From positions 155,450 to 219,449 of the forward strand of contig JAEYPS010000018.1 of NCBI GenBank assembly GCA_023410475.1: 64,000 nt of DNA. The letters run 5' to 3'. Positions 1-9,116 of this stretch are shown here, one piece after another. How positions within the stretch are numbered: the stretch's first letter is position 1; every line of letters starts with the position of its first letter. This DNA is from Bacillota bacterium. Its GTDB lineage: Bacteria > Bacillota > Clostridia > Christensenellales > SZUA-584. The notes beneath the pieces were generated by a model, which ran no database searches, was not told where the DNA came from, and saw only the letters and a program-made list of their open reading frames with translations. Position numbers and translations under genes: made by a program.

Positions 1-544
1 TCATTATCTCCCTGCCCGATTTAGAGTCGAGGTTTCCGGTAGGCTCGTCGGCGAGTATCAGCGTGGGATGCGTTGAAAGCGCCCGCGCTATCGCCACGCG
101 CTGCTGCTGGCCTCCCGATAGCTCGCTCGGCCTGTGCGCCATGCGGTCTGACAAACCTACCTTTTCAAGCGACTCGACTACCCGCTTTTTCCTCTCCGAG
201 AGCGGCAGCCCTTGATATACGAGCGGAAGCTCAACGTTCTCGTACGCGGTGAGCTTTGCCAAAAGGTTGAACTGTTGAAATATGAATCCTATCTCGCGGT
301 TACGTATTTCACCAAGCTGCCTCTCGGTGTAATCGTCAATAAGCTGGCCGTTGAGATAATACTCGCCCCCGTCCGCAAGGTCAAGGCAGCCGATTATGTT
401 CATCAGCGTAGACTTTCCGCTGCCCGACGGGCCGATGACGGCCACAAACTCTCCGTCCTTTATGGTGAGCGTAACGCCATCCAGAGCGTGAACCTCGGCC
501 TCGCCCATCTGATATGTCTTTTTTATGTCACGAAGCTCTATCAT
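1..544 (-). CDS. ABC transporter ATP-binding protein, MacB/LolD type (partial)
   Basis: The ATPase powers an export or lipoprotein/peptide-handling ABC complex at the membrane. Reading the minus strand from the ATG at 544 gives MIELRDIKKTYQMGEAEV, then the Walker A GPSGSGKST, Q-loop FQQFNLL, signature LSGGQQQR and Walker B LILADEPTGNLD, in the usual order and spacing. The C-terminal end is missing because the gene runs off the left edge. Its start lies 3 bases beyond the stop of the upstream adaptor gene, so the two are one operon. An FtsX-like permease would be expected next, outside the window. The substrate cannot be told from the sequence. Confidence 0.93.
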   Translation of the reverse strand, partial: MIELRDIKKTYQMGEAEVHALDGVTLTIKDGEFVAVIGPSGSGKSTLMNIIGCLDLADGGEYYLNGQLIDDYTERQLGEIRNREIGFIFQQFNLLAKLTAYENVELPLVYQGLPLSERKKRVVESLEKVGLSDRMAHRPSELSGGQQQRVAIARALSTHPTLILADEPTGNLDSKSGREIM

Positions 545-547
545 AGC

Positions 548-2104
548 TCACTCCGAAGCCGCGGGGCTCGGCCTAGCGTTGTTATTTCCTCCGTCGCCCA
601 TACGTGGGCCGAACATCTGCATCTGTCTGTCCTGCCTGACCTGAGGCACGGCCACCTCGTCGCCCTCCGCAAGCCCTTCAAGAACTTCTATGCTCACCCC
701 GTCGGTGACTCCCGTCTTTATCTTATGCGTCGCGGGAGTATAGTTAAGATCCTTGTTTATATCCTTGGCCAATACTACGTATTTTTCGCCGCTCACTATC
801 TGGATAGCCTCTATGGGTATGAGCAGCGCGTTTTGCGCCGTCTGAGACACTATCTCGATGTCGGCGCTCATGCCTAGCATAACCCCGTCTGCCCCGCCAA
901 GCTCCAATGTTACGGTATAGTGCGTCACGTTGTTCTGCGACGATCCTATGGGGTTTATCTTTATTACCTCAGCGGTGTATTTCTTTTCTGGCAGCGCGTC
1001 GAATTTTACAGACGCCTGCTGGTTAAGCTTAATATCGGCTATGTCAAGTTCGTCTATATCGACGTCTATCTTGACCTGTTTGTTGCTCTTTATGGAAAAC
1101 AGCAGCGCTCCGCCCTGCACGGCCTGGCCGCGGCTCAGCTGCAGCCCGGATATCACTCCGTCTGCCGGTGCCTTTACCGTTAGCTTATCAAGCTTATCCT
1201 CGACGTCTCTGAGGTCGTCCGCAAGCTCGGCGCGCTCGTCTATCTTCTGATATAGCGAGGATGATAATATATCTCCGTCCAGGCGGAAAACGTTGCCGCC
1301 TCTCGAAACTTCGCTTCCTTTTTTCTCATACACCCTCTTGACGGTGCCGCCCCTGCCGGTTATGTAAACAGGGCTCGCCGCCTCTATCGCTGCCTCGCCG
1401 AGGCCGGAGCCGTCAGCGGCGGTCAGTATAGCCGTTTTTCCGACCGCAAAGCCCTTCCTCCCGAAGCGCACGGTTATCTTTGATGAAACAGCGTCGACAC
1501 GGGTTACGTCTCCGGCGGCGGTCCTTGCACCTGAGGTGACATTGAGCTTGTCTCCCTGCGCTATCCCTTCGATATACGGCAGCGTCACCTGCAGCATGTC
1601 GTCGGGGCTGACTATGGCCAGAGCGCCGTACTTGTCCATCACGGCATCAACGCTGTCGCCTTTTGACGCGTAAAGTACGAGAACCGTGCCCTTTACGGGC
1701 GATTTTATATATTCGCTTCCCTTTGTGCTCCTCATGGCCGCTATTGATGCGTCTGTCTCGTCTATCTGCTTTTTGAGTGATTCTCGCTGAGCCGAAAGCT
1801 CGTCGCTATTGAATGTCGCTACAACGTCGCCTTCGCTGACGATGTCGCCGTTCTCCGCAAACACTTCCGATACCGTGCACGCGGACGCCGAGTAAACATC
1901 CTCGTCCCTGAGCGGCTCGACGGTGCCCGCGCCCTTCACCTTCACCTCTATAGTGCCGCGCTGAACGCCTACTATATCATACGTCGTCTTCTGGCTCTGC
2001 GCTATGCCCGCGCGCATCTGTATGTACCCCAGCACCAGCAGCAAGACTATAACCGCCGCTACGGCCAGTATGATTATCCTCTTCTTGCCCTTCTTTTTCT
2101 TCAT
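548..2104 (-). CDS. HlyD/MacA-family membrane-fusion adaptor protein
   Basis: 518 residues. One N-terminal membrane anchor follows a Lys-rich start (about residues 8-32). Next come two lipoyl-like halves (about 40-80 and 300-345) flanking a short coiled coil (about 100-130), then beta-barrel and membrane-proximal domains ending in a Gly/Asn/Pro-rich tail. This is the architecture of the accessory protein that links an inner-membrane MacB-type transporter to the exterior. In a single-membrane cell it would sit on the outer face of the cytoplasmic membrane. The first gene of the visible operon, it is followed at once by the ATPase. An isolated SD-like AAGGAAA lies about 12 bases upstream of the ATG. 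The family call is firm; the substrate is unknown. Confidence 0.9.
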   Translation of the reverse strand: MKKKKGKKRIIILAVAAVIVLLLVLGYIQMRAGIAQSQKTTYDIVGVQRGTIEVKVKGAGTVEPLRDEDVYSASACTVSEVFAENGDIVSEGDVVATFNSDELSAQRESLKKQIDETDASIAAMRSTKGSEYIKSPVKGTVLVLYASKGDSVDAVMDKYGALAIVSPDDMLQVTLPYIEGIAQGDKLNVTSGARTAAGDVTRVDAVSSKITVRFGRKGFAVGKTAILTAADGSGLGEAAIEAASPVYITGRGGTVKRVYEKKGSEVSRGGNVFRLDGDILSSSLYQKIDERAELADDLRDVEDKLDKLTVKAPADGVISGLQLSRGQAVQGGALLFSIKSNKQVKIDVDIDELDIADIKLNQQASVKFDALPEKKYTAEVIKINPIGSSQNNVTHYTVTLELGGADGVMLGMSADIEIVSQTAQNALLIPIEAIQIVSGEKYVVLAKDINKDLNYTPATHKIKTGVTDGVSIEVLEGLAEGDEVAVPQVRQDRQMQMFGPRMGDGGNNNARPSPAASE

Positions 2105-2308
2105 ATTAAATTACGTTTCCTTCCGTAAATATAGATCTGCTTATATCTAGCGATTATTGCCCCGTTACTGAAAGCTAATCCATAGGGCGCAGGCAACTAA
2201 TGCCCTATTCTACCAGTTAAAACGGCGGGCATACAGCGTGTTAGTGATTACTTCACAATTAGTTTACATAGAGGTAAGTAGAACTGCCTGTTACTTACAT
2301 GCGGGAGT

Positions 2309-2845
2309 CTAGATACCGTATTTCATCTCTGAGCGGTCAAAGAACATATCGATTTTTGGCGGGCTGTAAGTAAAGTATATGAACACCGCCAACATAACGA
2401 GCACTATTATCATAGCGGCGGCATTCCAGCGCGCGCCCGAAAGCTTTTTCTTCGATACCGTGAGCGCGTACGCTATTAGCTGCCCAAGAGCGACAACTAC
2501 GAACGATATGAGTATATCTATCGCGAGGCTTTCCGGAAGGATAAGCTGATACCCGTAGAACAGCAGCAGCATGATAACGGGCATAATGGGAAGCGCTATC
2601 GCGTGGGAAAATATGAAGTTCTCAAACTTCCTGCCGGCTATGAAGTACAGTATCACATACCATATTATCGCGGGCAAGAAAAACAGCTTGGCGTGCTCCC
2701 ACGGGCTCTCGTTAACGGGCGCTATAGCCGCTGTTATGCCGCTCTTTAAAACATCGCTGTACACAAAGTGCCATCCCGCCGCAAGCAGGAATACCACAAA
2801 CACTCCTATGATGCTCCATACCCTGAGCTTCTTTTTATCGTCCAT
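2309..2845 (-). CDS. DUF6512 family membrane protein
   Basis: 178 residues with five hydrophobic segments (around residues 10-28, 52-70, 78-100, 105-128 and 138-160). The N-terminal part carries the pattern VNESPWEHAKLFFLPAI, which I recognise from DUF6512 proteins, a family without an assigned function. It lies downstream of radA in the same direction. Before the insertion at 3004-5911 it would have followed radA by about 80 bases. A purine-rich AAAGGAGAT precedes the ATG at a good distance. Function unknown. Confidence 0.7.
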   Translation of the reverse strand: MDDKKKLRVWSIIGVFVVFLLAAGWHFVYSDVLKSGITAAIAPVNESPWEHAKLFFLPAIIWYVILYFIAGRKFENFIFSHAIALPIMPVIMLLLFYGYQLILPESLAIDILISFVVVALGQLIAYALTVSKKKLSGARWNAAAMIIVLVMLAVFIYFTYSPPKIDMFFDRSEMKYGI

Positions 2846-2926
2846 ACCGAATCTCCTTTACATTCCTTTTGTATCTTATGCAATGACCAAAAGAAACAAT
2901 GCTGCCGGCAAGAAGAAATCATGTTG

Positions 2927-3003
2927 TCAGATAAGTATCTCCAGCGCTTCAAACACGCTGCCCACGCCGTGCGCCTTCATCCCTTGGGGTATGTTTATGC
3001 CCT
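2927..3003 (-). pseudogene. displaced original 3' end of radA
   Basis: This 77-base stretch contains a perfect 73-base copy (2931-3003) of the last codons of radA, plus a stop codon. Read on the minus strand it encodes the same RadA C-terminus ending EILI and then TGA, whereas the intact gene ends EILI TAA. The simplest reading is that this is the ancestral radA end, pushed away by the restriction-modification insertion. The copy now attached to radA came with, or was made by, the insertion. Confidence 0.85.
2931..3003. repeat. 73-bp direct repeat, distal copy
   Basis: Identical over all 73 positions to 5912-5984 and in the same orientation. The bases just outside differ at both ends (g versus t on the left, c versus t on the right), which fixes the boundaries. 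The repeat corresponds to the 3' end of the radA coding sequence. Confidence 0.95.
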
Positions 3004-3015
3004 CTTATCCTCTAC

Positions 3016-5826
3016 CTATGCCAATGCTTGATAACGCTTCATCAGTTCGGCAACGCAGCTGCTTTCTGTGGTTTCGCCGATGGGCATTCCGTATACTTGC
3101 ATCACAGCACGGTCATTCTGCTGGTGGGCTTTTCGTAGCTCGGGCGGCATCGTTACTTCATCATACAAGTCTGCTAATGAACAATCTGGATAGAGTGCTC
3201 GTGCATCAAGGATAGCCTGCGCGGTTTGTTCGATTTTCGCCTTTTGCGCATCTGTCGGGGCAGGCCACGGGAAGTTGTTGTATACAATATTCGCCGAATA
3301 GCGGTAACGCATTTCCAATCGCCCACACACAGCCCGCATCCATGAGTTATGAACATTAGACATAAGAATTCCAAATTGATAACGTGTTGCATCTGGAATA
3401 AGCAGATTGGAATCCCCGCAAATGATTTCGGGTGCGATGAAGCCCATTGGAATATACCTTCTGTTTTCCGATGAATGGCGAGGAATGATAATATACTCTG
3501 TTTCAGGCTGCCGAATCTCTCCAAAAAGATAAGGCGTTTGTGCAAGTTTTCTTGTTGCTTCTCTATCGCTGTTTTCACGCATTTCCTTAACTAAGGTAAC
3601 GGCATCCATAACTGGCGGTACCTTCTTAATTTCAGCGGGCGATATATTCTTTAACCACAGACACCATCTGACTTTATTGTGCAGAAACTCCGTAGCGCCT
3701 AAAAATAAACGGAACATTTTTACAGTTGAGGGGTATGCAGCAACAATTTCATCTTTCTTTTCCTCAGTATAATCACAGAGATAGCCACCATCATTCGGCA
3801 TACTTCCAAATACGACGGGTTGAACTGGACAGATTGGCTTTTGCCTGCTGGTAATCAATATGTGCGGCCCATCTAGCAAATAGGCATTTATATTATTGAC
3901 AATTTGATACCTATCAGTTGAATAAAGCATTTTTGTGGCTTTGCAGTTTAATGCAGCAAAGCCTATAATAACGCAATGCACATGTGCTTTTATCCTTGCT
4001 TCGCTATCCCAACGAAAAGTTCTGTGTGCAAAAATAATTTGTATTTCTTTTTCAAACAATCGTTTCCACAGAACTGGAACCTGTTCGCCTTGTACTATAG
4101 AATTCGTTGATACAAGTGCAACACGAATGCTCGTATTCTTCACAATATCCGCCGCTTTTTCATACCAACCTGAAACATAATCCAAATTGCCGTAATTTTT
4201 CAGATTAGCAAACACGTTCGCCAAATCTTCCTTTTGTGCCGCACTCATCAACCTTGCCCCGACAAAAGGTGGATTCCCCATGATATAGTCCAGTTCACCA
4301 TTTGGAACAACGTCTTTCCAGTCGATGCGTAAGGCGTTTCCTTCCACGATATTGACATAGCTTTTCAATGGCAGAAAATCAAGGTTCATATGCACAATGT
4401 CTTCTGTCTGCTTCATCATTTGACTTTCTGCAATCCATAAAGCGGTTTTCGCAACGGAAACGGCAAAATCATTGATCTCAATGCCGTAAAACTGTGCGAT
4501 AGATACCTTTATCGGGTTTATTTGGTCTATCATACCAATTGCAATCTGTCCGGGTGAAATCTTTTCTTTTTCGCTCTTTATTTTTGCTGTACGCGAATCA
4601 AGCAGCAACCTTATAACTTCGTTTTCTAAACGTCGCAAGGAAAGGTATGTTTCCGTCAGAAAGTTTCCGCTGCCGCAAGCGGGGTCAAGAAACACAAGCC
4701 CTGCCAGCTTATTCTGAAAGGTTTGCAATCGCTCAGTGAGTGTTTTAGTGACTGCGATATTTTTGATGTCTGCAAGCTCCTTGCGCAGTTTGCCAAGGAA
4801 CAGCGGATCGATCACCTTATGGATGTTTTCAATCGACGTGTAGTGCATTCCTCCGCTGCGTCGGGTTTCGGGGTTCAGGGTGCTTTCAAATACAGCTCCG
4901 AAAATAGTAGGGTTAATTTGGCTCCAATTAAAATCCTCGCTGGCTTTTGATAACAATAGGTCGATTATCTCTTGGTTAAATTGGGGGATTTCTATGTCTT
5001 CATCTGAAAACAAGCCACCGTTGGCATAAGGAAATGCAGCTAAATCCTCATCCATATAAGGGTCGCGATCTTTTTCCTCTGTATCAAGTACACGGAACAG
5101 GTCAATGAGCGCGTGCCGGGCGTTTTTCTCACCCCTGTCGCGCATGTAGTCGTGAAACATGTTGTGTCTGCCGAATATACCCGCGTCCTCTGCATACAGA
5201 CAGAAAACAAGGCGCACGCAAAGCATATTCAGGCTTTTCAGCGTCCGCTCGTTCGTTGGGTCTTTATATTTCTTCAAGAAAGCATCGTACAAGCGCCCTA
5301 CAAGTTCACCGGCATGTATGGAAACTTCCATTTGCTTTTTGATGCTGCTGTCTCCAGTATCGACAAGGAAATTTAACCTATAATATTCATCGGGCAGATT
5401 TTTTAGCAGGATTTCTTCAGGCTCGCCTGTAGGCCTTTCCATATCATAGATAAGGAAACTGCCAAAATTACAGGTCACAATCCAGCGAGGACGTTGTGAA
5501 TAAGGCAAATCCGCTGCATACCGTTTTGCCTGTTGAAAGGGGCTCATCAATGAGCCGTTGGCTTGCTTTATTGGCTTTTTTAAGTCCTTGTCCAAACTCT
5601 TTTGCTCTATTAGAACGTGCGTTGAGGCAATGTGACCGTCAATAAAACTCGTATGGTCAAGTTGAACTTGATCTTCAAATACTATAAATTCCTGTGGTTT
5701 TTCTACGCCGTATACGTCACGTAAAAGGCTAATCCAAAAGATTTGACTTTCACCCTTCTCATAGCCTTTTCCTTTCCAAAATTCAGAAAACTCTTTAGCG
5801 GCTTTTCGCTGTTCCATATCAGTCAT
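3016..5826 (-). CDS. MmeI-like type IIL/IIG restriction-modification protein
   Basis: 936 residues, close to the size of MmeI-class single-chain enzymes that cut DNA and methylate their own site. An N-terminal nuclease motif is visible as D63, then E74-Q-K76 (D-x10-ExK). It is followed by a helical connector, an adenine-methyltransferase domain with motif I DPACGSGNFL at 381-390 and motif IV NPPF at 518-521, and a C-terminal target-recognition part. All catalytic residues are present and no frameshift is seen, so the enzyme may be active. The ATG at 5826 follows GGGAG by nine bases. It stands alone with its own promoter between 73-bp repeats. A BREX PglX is less likely because the nuclease motif is present and no brx genes are nearby. 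The recognition sequence cannot be predicted. Confidence 0.88.
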   Translation of the reverse strand: MTDMEQRKAAKEFSEFWKGKGYEKGESQIFWISLLRDVYGVEKPQEFIVFEDQVQLDHTSFIDGHIASTHVLIEQKSLDKDLKKPIKQANGSLMSPFQQAKRYAADLPYSQRPRWIVTCNFGSFLIYDMERPTGEPEEILLKNLPDEYYRLNFLVDTGDSSIKKQMEVSIHAGELVGRLYDAFLKKYKDPTNERTLKSLNMLCVRLVFCLYAEDAGIFGRHNMFHDYMRDRGEKNARHALIDLFRVLDTEEKDRDPYMDEDLAAFPYANGGLFSDEDIEIPQFNQEIIDLLLSKASEDFNWSQINPTIFGAVFESTLNPETRRSGGMHYTSIENIHKVIDPLFLGKLRKELADIKNIAVTKTLTERLQTFQNKLAGLVFLDPACGSGNFLTETYLSLRRLENEVIRLLLDSRTAKIKSEKEKISPGQIAIGMIDQINPIKVSIAQFYGIEINDFAVSVAKTALWIAESQMMKQTEDIVHMNLDFLPLKSYVNIVEGNALRIDWKDVVPNGELDYIMGNPPFVGARLMSAAQKEDLANVFANLKNYGNLDYVSGWYEKAADIVKNTSIRVALVSTNSIVQGEQVPVLWKRLFEKEIQIIFAHRTFRWDSEARIKAHVHCVIIGFAALNCKATKMLYSTDRYQIVNNINAYLLDGPHILITSRQKPICPVQPVVFGSMPNDGGYLCDYTEEKKDEIVAAYPSTVKMFRLFLGATEFLHNKVRWCLWLKNISPAEIKKVPPVMDAVTLVKEMRENSDREATRKLAQTPYLFGEIRQPETEYIIIPRHSSENRRYIPMGFIAPEIICGDSNLLIPDATRYQFGILMSNVHNSWMRAVCGRLEMRYRYSANIVYNNFPWPAPTDAQKAKIEQTAQAILDARALYPDCSLADLYDEVTMPPELRKAHQQNDRAVMQVYGMPIGETTESSCVAELMKRYQALA

Positions 5827-5847
5827 TGTCTTCTCTCCCTGAATATA

Positions 5848-5876
5848 AGTATATCTAAAAATGGCATGTGTATCAA
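5848..5876 (-). promoter_or_regulatory. sigma-A promoter of the restriction-modification gene
   Basis: On the minus strand TTGATA (5876-5871), a 17-base spacer and TATACT (5853-5848), placed about 22 bases ahead of the start codon. It lies just inside the inserted segment, so the gene does not depend on radA transcription. Confidence 0.65.
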
Positions 5877-5907
5877 TTCATACAGTACTTAAGGCTTAGT
5901 AGCCCTA

Positions 5908-7254
5908 TTATATAAGTATCTCCAGCGCTTCAAACACGCTGCCCACGCCGTGCGCCTTCATCCCTTGGGGTATGTTTATGCCCTTCAAATTGGCCTTCGG
6001 GATAACCGCGCTCTTAAAGCCCATCCGGGAGCACTCGCTGAGCCTTTTTTCTATCTGCGAGACAGCCCTTACCTCTCCCGTGAGCCCTACCTCTCCCATA
6101 GCGGCGGTGTCGCTTATCGCCTTATCGCGAAAGCTCGAGACGATGCTTGCAGCCATTCCGAGGTCCGCCGCGGGCTCCGTGAGCCTGAGGCCGCCCGCCA
6201 CGTTCAGGTACACGTCCTGATTAAAAAGCTTGAGGCCTATGCGCTTTTCGAGCACAGCTATTATCAGCGCCATACGGTTATAGTCTAGCCCGGAACTCAT
6301 GCGCCTCGGCATCTGGAACGACGTAGGCGACACGAGCGCCTGTATCTCGAGAAGCATAGGCCGAGTGCCCTCCATCGCGGGGTACACGCACGAGCCCGAA
6401 GCTCCGGCCGAGCGCTCGCCCAGCAGCAGCTCCGACGGGTTTGAAACCTCCCTCATGCCGTCTTCGCGCATGTCGAACACTCCTATCTCGTTCGTCGAGC
6501 CGAACCTGTTCTTGACGGCGCGCAGTATTCTGAACGTACCCTGCCTCTCTCCTTCAAAGTAGAGCACGGTATCAACCATGTGCTCAAGCACCCTCGGGCC
6601 CGCTATAGCGCCCTCCTTTGTGACATGGCCTATTATAAAAACGGCGGTACCCGTCGTCTTCGCCTCCCTCGTCAGCTGCGACGAGCACTCCTTTATCTGG
6701 CTCACGCTGCCCGCAGAGGGAGCAAGCCTTGAAGAATACATGGACTGTATGGAGTCGACGACGCAAAAGTCGGGCGCGTTCTCGCGCATGCGCGCTATGC
6801 AATTCGACACTTCTGTTTCGGCAAGCATAAGTATGTCACCGCTGGCTCCAAGCCTCCCCGCCCTGAGGCGTATCTGGCGCAGCGATTCCTCGCCCGATAT
6901 ATAAAGCACGCTTTTGCCCTGCCTGGCGAGCCGGTCCGCCACCTGCAGCAGCAACGTCGATTTTCCTATTCCGGGCTCGCCTCCCGCGAGCACCACCGAG
7001 CCTTCCACTATGCCCGAGCCTAATACCCGGTCGAGCTCAGAAAACCCCGTCTGCCATCTCTTTGATTGCTCGAGCGACACGTCTTTGAGATACACGGCCG
7101 CCTCTCCCGCGGGCGCCGTCTTAGCGTTAGCGGGAGCCGTAACCTCCGTCTCCTCCAGCGTGTTCCACTCTTTGCAGGAAGGACACTGCCCGAGCCATCT
7201 TGCGCACTCATACCCGCACTGCGAGCATAAGAACAACGTTTTATCCTTTGCCAT
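5908..7254 (-). CDS. radA: DNA repair protein RadA (Sms)
   Basis: RadA is a hexameric ATPase that extends D-loops during recombination and helps repair stalled forks. The sequence shows the N-terminal four-cysteine zinc finger (CSQCGYECARWLGQCPSC), Walker A GGEPGIGKST, the RadA-specific KNRFG motif, and the C-terminal Lon-protease-like domain, for 448 residues, a normal length. A TTG at 7257 is in frame, but the ATG at 7254 is better placed after GGGGGA. The last 25 codons lie in a 73-bp repeat, and the stop codon differs from that of the displaced copy, so the insertion rebuilt a full-length protein. No residue change is visible in the duplicated part. Confidence 0.96.
   Translation of the reverse strand: MAKDKTLFLCSQCGYECARWLGQCPSCKEWNTLEETEVTAPANAKTAPAGEAAVYLKDVSLEQSKRWQTGFSELDRVLGSGIVEGSVVLAGGEPGIGKSTLLLQVADRLARQGKSVLYISGEESLRQIRLRAGRLGASGDILMLAETEVSNCIARMRENAPDFCVVDSIQSMYSSRLAPSAGSVSQIKECSSQLTREAKTTGTAVFIIGHVTKEGAIAGPRVLEHMVDTVLYFEGERQGTFRILRAVKNRFGSTNEIGVFDMREDGMREVSNPSELLLGERSAGASGSCVYPAMEGTRPMLLEIQALVSPTSFQMPRRMSSGLDYNRMALIIAVLEKRIGLKLFNQDVYLNVAGGLRLTEPAADLGMAASIVSSFRDKAISDTAAMGEVGLTGEVRAVSQIEKRLSECSRMGFKSAVIPKANLKGINIPQGMKAHGVGSVFEALEILI
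5912..5984. repeat. 73-bp direct repeat, radA-proximal copy
   Basis: Perfect match to 2931-3003. Here the repeat is part of the functional radA 3' end and encodes the last 24 or so residues. Confidence 0.95.
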
Positions 7255-7282
7255 CAAATCCCCCGATCATATACTGCTAATA

Positions 7283-7696
7283 CTACTCAAGGCTTTTTTC
7301 CATATGGTATCTTTCATTAGTCAAAGGATAGTTCCTCTGCACGTAAACTACCTTGTAGCCATGCTTTTCGTAAAACGGCCTCGCCTGGAAGTTAAATGTC
7401 GTAAGATATGAGCGTCTGCATCCTTTTTCCTTGCCTTTGGCTTCGGCCTCAAGAAGAAGACGTGTTCCAATATCCTTTCCCCTTTGCCGCTCATTCACCC
7501 AGAGAAAATCAACTTCAAGCCACTGCCCGCATACGGTAAAAACTATGCCTCCGATCATTTTCCCCTTATCTTTTGCTTCTATCAAATATCTTGGTTCGTT
7601 CTCTATCTCAAAAAACTGCCTGTTGTATTCTTGCAGTTTTGCCCTCAACTCTTCGGTATCGTCTTGTGTCGGCTCTTTGTAAAAAATATAATCCAT
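7283..7696 (-). CDS. GNAT-family N-acetyltransferase
   Basis: 137 residues with the GNAT core: a beta-strand pair (GGIVFTVCGQWLEVDFLWVNERQRGKDIGTRLL broken over residues 45-80 here) containing the acetyl-CoA loop R-x-x-x-x-G, then the typical C-terminal FYEKHGYK motif. It transfers an acetyl group from acetyl-CoA to an amine; the substrate is not evident. A longer frame begins at a TTG (7711), but GGGAG sits eight bases before the ATG at 7696, which I prefer. It lies 28 bases upstream of radA in the same direction and may be cotranscribed with it. Confidence 0.85.
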   Translation of the reverse strand: MDYIFYKEPTQDDTEELRAKLQEYNRQFFEIENEPRYLIEAKDKGKMIGGIVFTVCGQWLEVDFLWVNERQRGKDIGTRLLLEAEAKGKEKGCRRSYLTTFNFQARPFYEKHGYKVVYVQRNYPLTNERYHMEKSLE

Positions 7697-7783
7697 CAAC
7701 AAAGCTCCCAAAGAATGTATATCTCAATATTATAATGAATCGATATATTAGACAATAGATAAAAACGCCGGAGTTAATACGCT

Positions 7784-7819
7784 AAAAAACTCCGGTCAGC
7801 AAAAGCCGCCGGAGTTTAA
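7784..7819 (-). terminator. intrinsic terminator of the EF-hand-like gene
   Basis: Minus-strand stem AAACTCCGG / CCGGAGTTT with a 13-base loop, followed by a T run. A third copy of the arm (7769-7776) could form a competing stem with the same sequence. Confidence 0.75.
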
Positions 7820-7855
7820 GAAGGAATATGAAAAAGTTGTTTGTCTTTCAGCAAT

Positions 7856-8881
7856 CTATATTACAAGATCTATATGGTGTATCGTGCCCGCGGTGCCGTC
7901 CTCTTTGAGGTAAACAGAGCTGCTTCTCATATCTGCGTACTCTCCCGCTTCGTCCTTTATACTAAAAGCGGTTCCTATCTCGTTAAGATATATGGCTCCT
8001 ATTCCGAGCTCACCGAGCTTGAACGTCATCTTTTTGCCGTCCTTCGACATCGTCAGCACCGAGAGCTTCCCGAAAACATCATCAGCCTCGTCTATCCACC
8101 CGTTGCCGTCTATATCGTAAGCGCGAAGCTCAGAAAAGCCGTTTCCGGTAGTCGGGCCGAAGAGCTCTTTGCCATCGTTGATCTGCCCGTCTTCGTTCTT
8201 ATCGAGCGCCAGAAAACCGCTGTTTTCTGCGGCAAACGATATCTGCTCGGGCTTGCCGTCACCGTCAAGATCGAACGATTCTTTAATCCGGCTGAGCACC
8301 GGAGCACCGTTTCCGAATACTATCACCAGAGGATCTACTTTTGCCGCGCTGCCCGCCCTTACGTTTATGTAGTGCTCTCTTATGTACTCCCTGGACATCA
8401 GGAACTGTACGTTGAATTCGACTGTGCGCCCGTCTGTTGTAGTTACGGTTCCCGCAGCGCTGAACTTGATGCTCTCACTCTCTTTTGTCAGCTCCCTGTA
8501 CTCATATACAAGGCCCCAGCCGTCCCTTTGGCGGGCCGCCCTTAGCTCCTTGGCGGCTGTGGCTGCGGCTATTTCCGCCGAACCGGAATTTATTTTGACT
8601 TTCGGGGAACGCAGCTTGACCTGTTTTCCCGTAAGCTGATATATGAAGTCCTCAAGAAGCTTCAGTTTTATCTGCGTGTCCTCGTCGTCAGAGCTTTCCC
8701 TATCGCAGCACAAATAAGTTTTCTGCGTCGCTATCGCCCTGTCCGAGCCTATTTCCAGAACATATGCCGGCTCGTCGGCCGAGCTTGCGCCCGGGAATAT
8801 CTCGAGCTTTTCCGAAACTTCTCTGCTTGTTTCGAGTTTATGCGCGTTCGACGACTGAATGCTTGCGTCAGCAATCTTCAT
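7856..8881 (-). CDS. EF-hand-like calcium-binding domain protein
   Basis: 341 residues. The open frame extends to 9070, but GGAGGG seven bases before the ATG at 8881 fixes the start (MKIADASIQSSN). The C-terminal third carries three Asp/Gly-rich loops of the DxDGDG type (DLDGDGKPE, DKNEDGQINDG, DIDGNGWIDEADD), as in dockerin/EF-hand calcium sites. The middle part contains a helical stretch that looks membrane-peripheral rather than membrane-spanning. I see no signal peptide. This domain arrangement occurs in uncharacterised clostridial proteins. Role unknown; calcium binding is inferred from the loops only. Its own terminator follows. Confidence 0.75.
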   Translation of the reverse strand: MKIADASIQSSNAHKLETSREVSEKLEIFPGASSADEPAYVLEIGSDRAIATQKTYLCCDRESSDDEDTQIKLKLLEDFIYQLTGKQVKLRSPKVKINSGSAEIAAATAAKELRAARQRDGWGLVYEYRELTKESESIKFSAAGTVTTTDGRTVEFNVQFLMSREYIREHYINVRAGSAAKVDPLVIVFGNGAPVLSRIKESFDLDGDGKPEQISFAAENSGFLALDKNEDGQINDGKELFGPTTGNGFSELRAYDIDGNGWIDEADDVFGKLSVLTMSKDGKKMTFKLGELGIGAIYLNEIGTAFSIKDEAGEYADMRSSSVYLKEDGTAGTIHHIDLVI

Positions 8882-9116
8882 TTTGGTTCCCTCCAAACTA
8901 TCGGTTTTGTCATTCCTTGACACCGAATCAGAATACACCTCATTATCTTTATCGGAATATATAAAGATTACTTTAGCTTTTTTAAAAATTTTTTTATCAA
9001 AACAAAAAAAATGCAGATTATAAGCTTTTTCTGGCTTATAAGTATAACAAAGCCCCGCTTGGGCTTTCATCGCAAGCGAGGCGAAAATGTGTACTGTAAG
9101 TGTTGAGTTGTTCTTT

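Larger units (their letters stand above)
3004..5911 (-). mobile_element. single-gene restriction-modification insertion in radA 3' end
   Basis: The 2,908-base unique segment between the two 73-bp direct repeats holds one gene with its own promoter and nothing else. It is visibly richer in A+T than radA and the DUF6512 gene on either side, and its codon choice differs (few ATA/GGC-type neighbours' codons). No integrase, transposase or terminal inverted repeat is present. The structure matches insertion with long target duplication, which has been reported for restriction-modification genes in Helicobacter. It would also fit a non-autonomous element integrated by a site-specific recombinase acting on the radA end. 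Confidence 0.75.

Noticed and set aside
3016..5826. BREX methylase PglX
   Set aside because: The N-terminal D-x10-ExK nuclease motif and lack of brx genes point to an MmeI-like single-chain enzyme.
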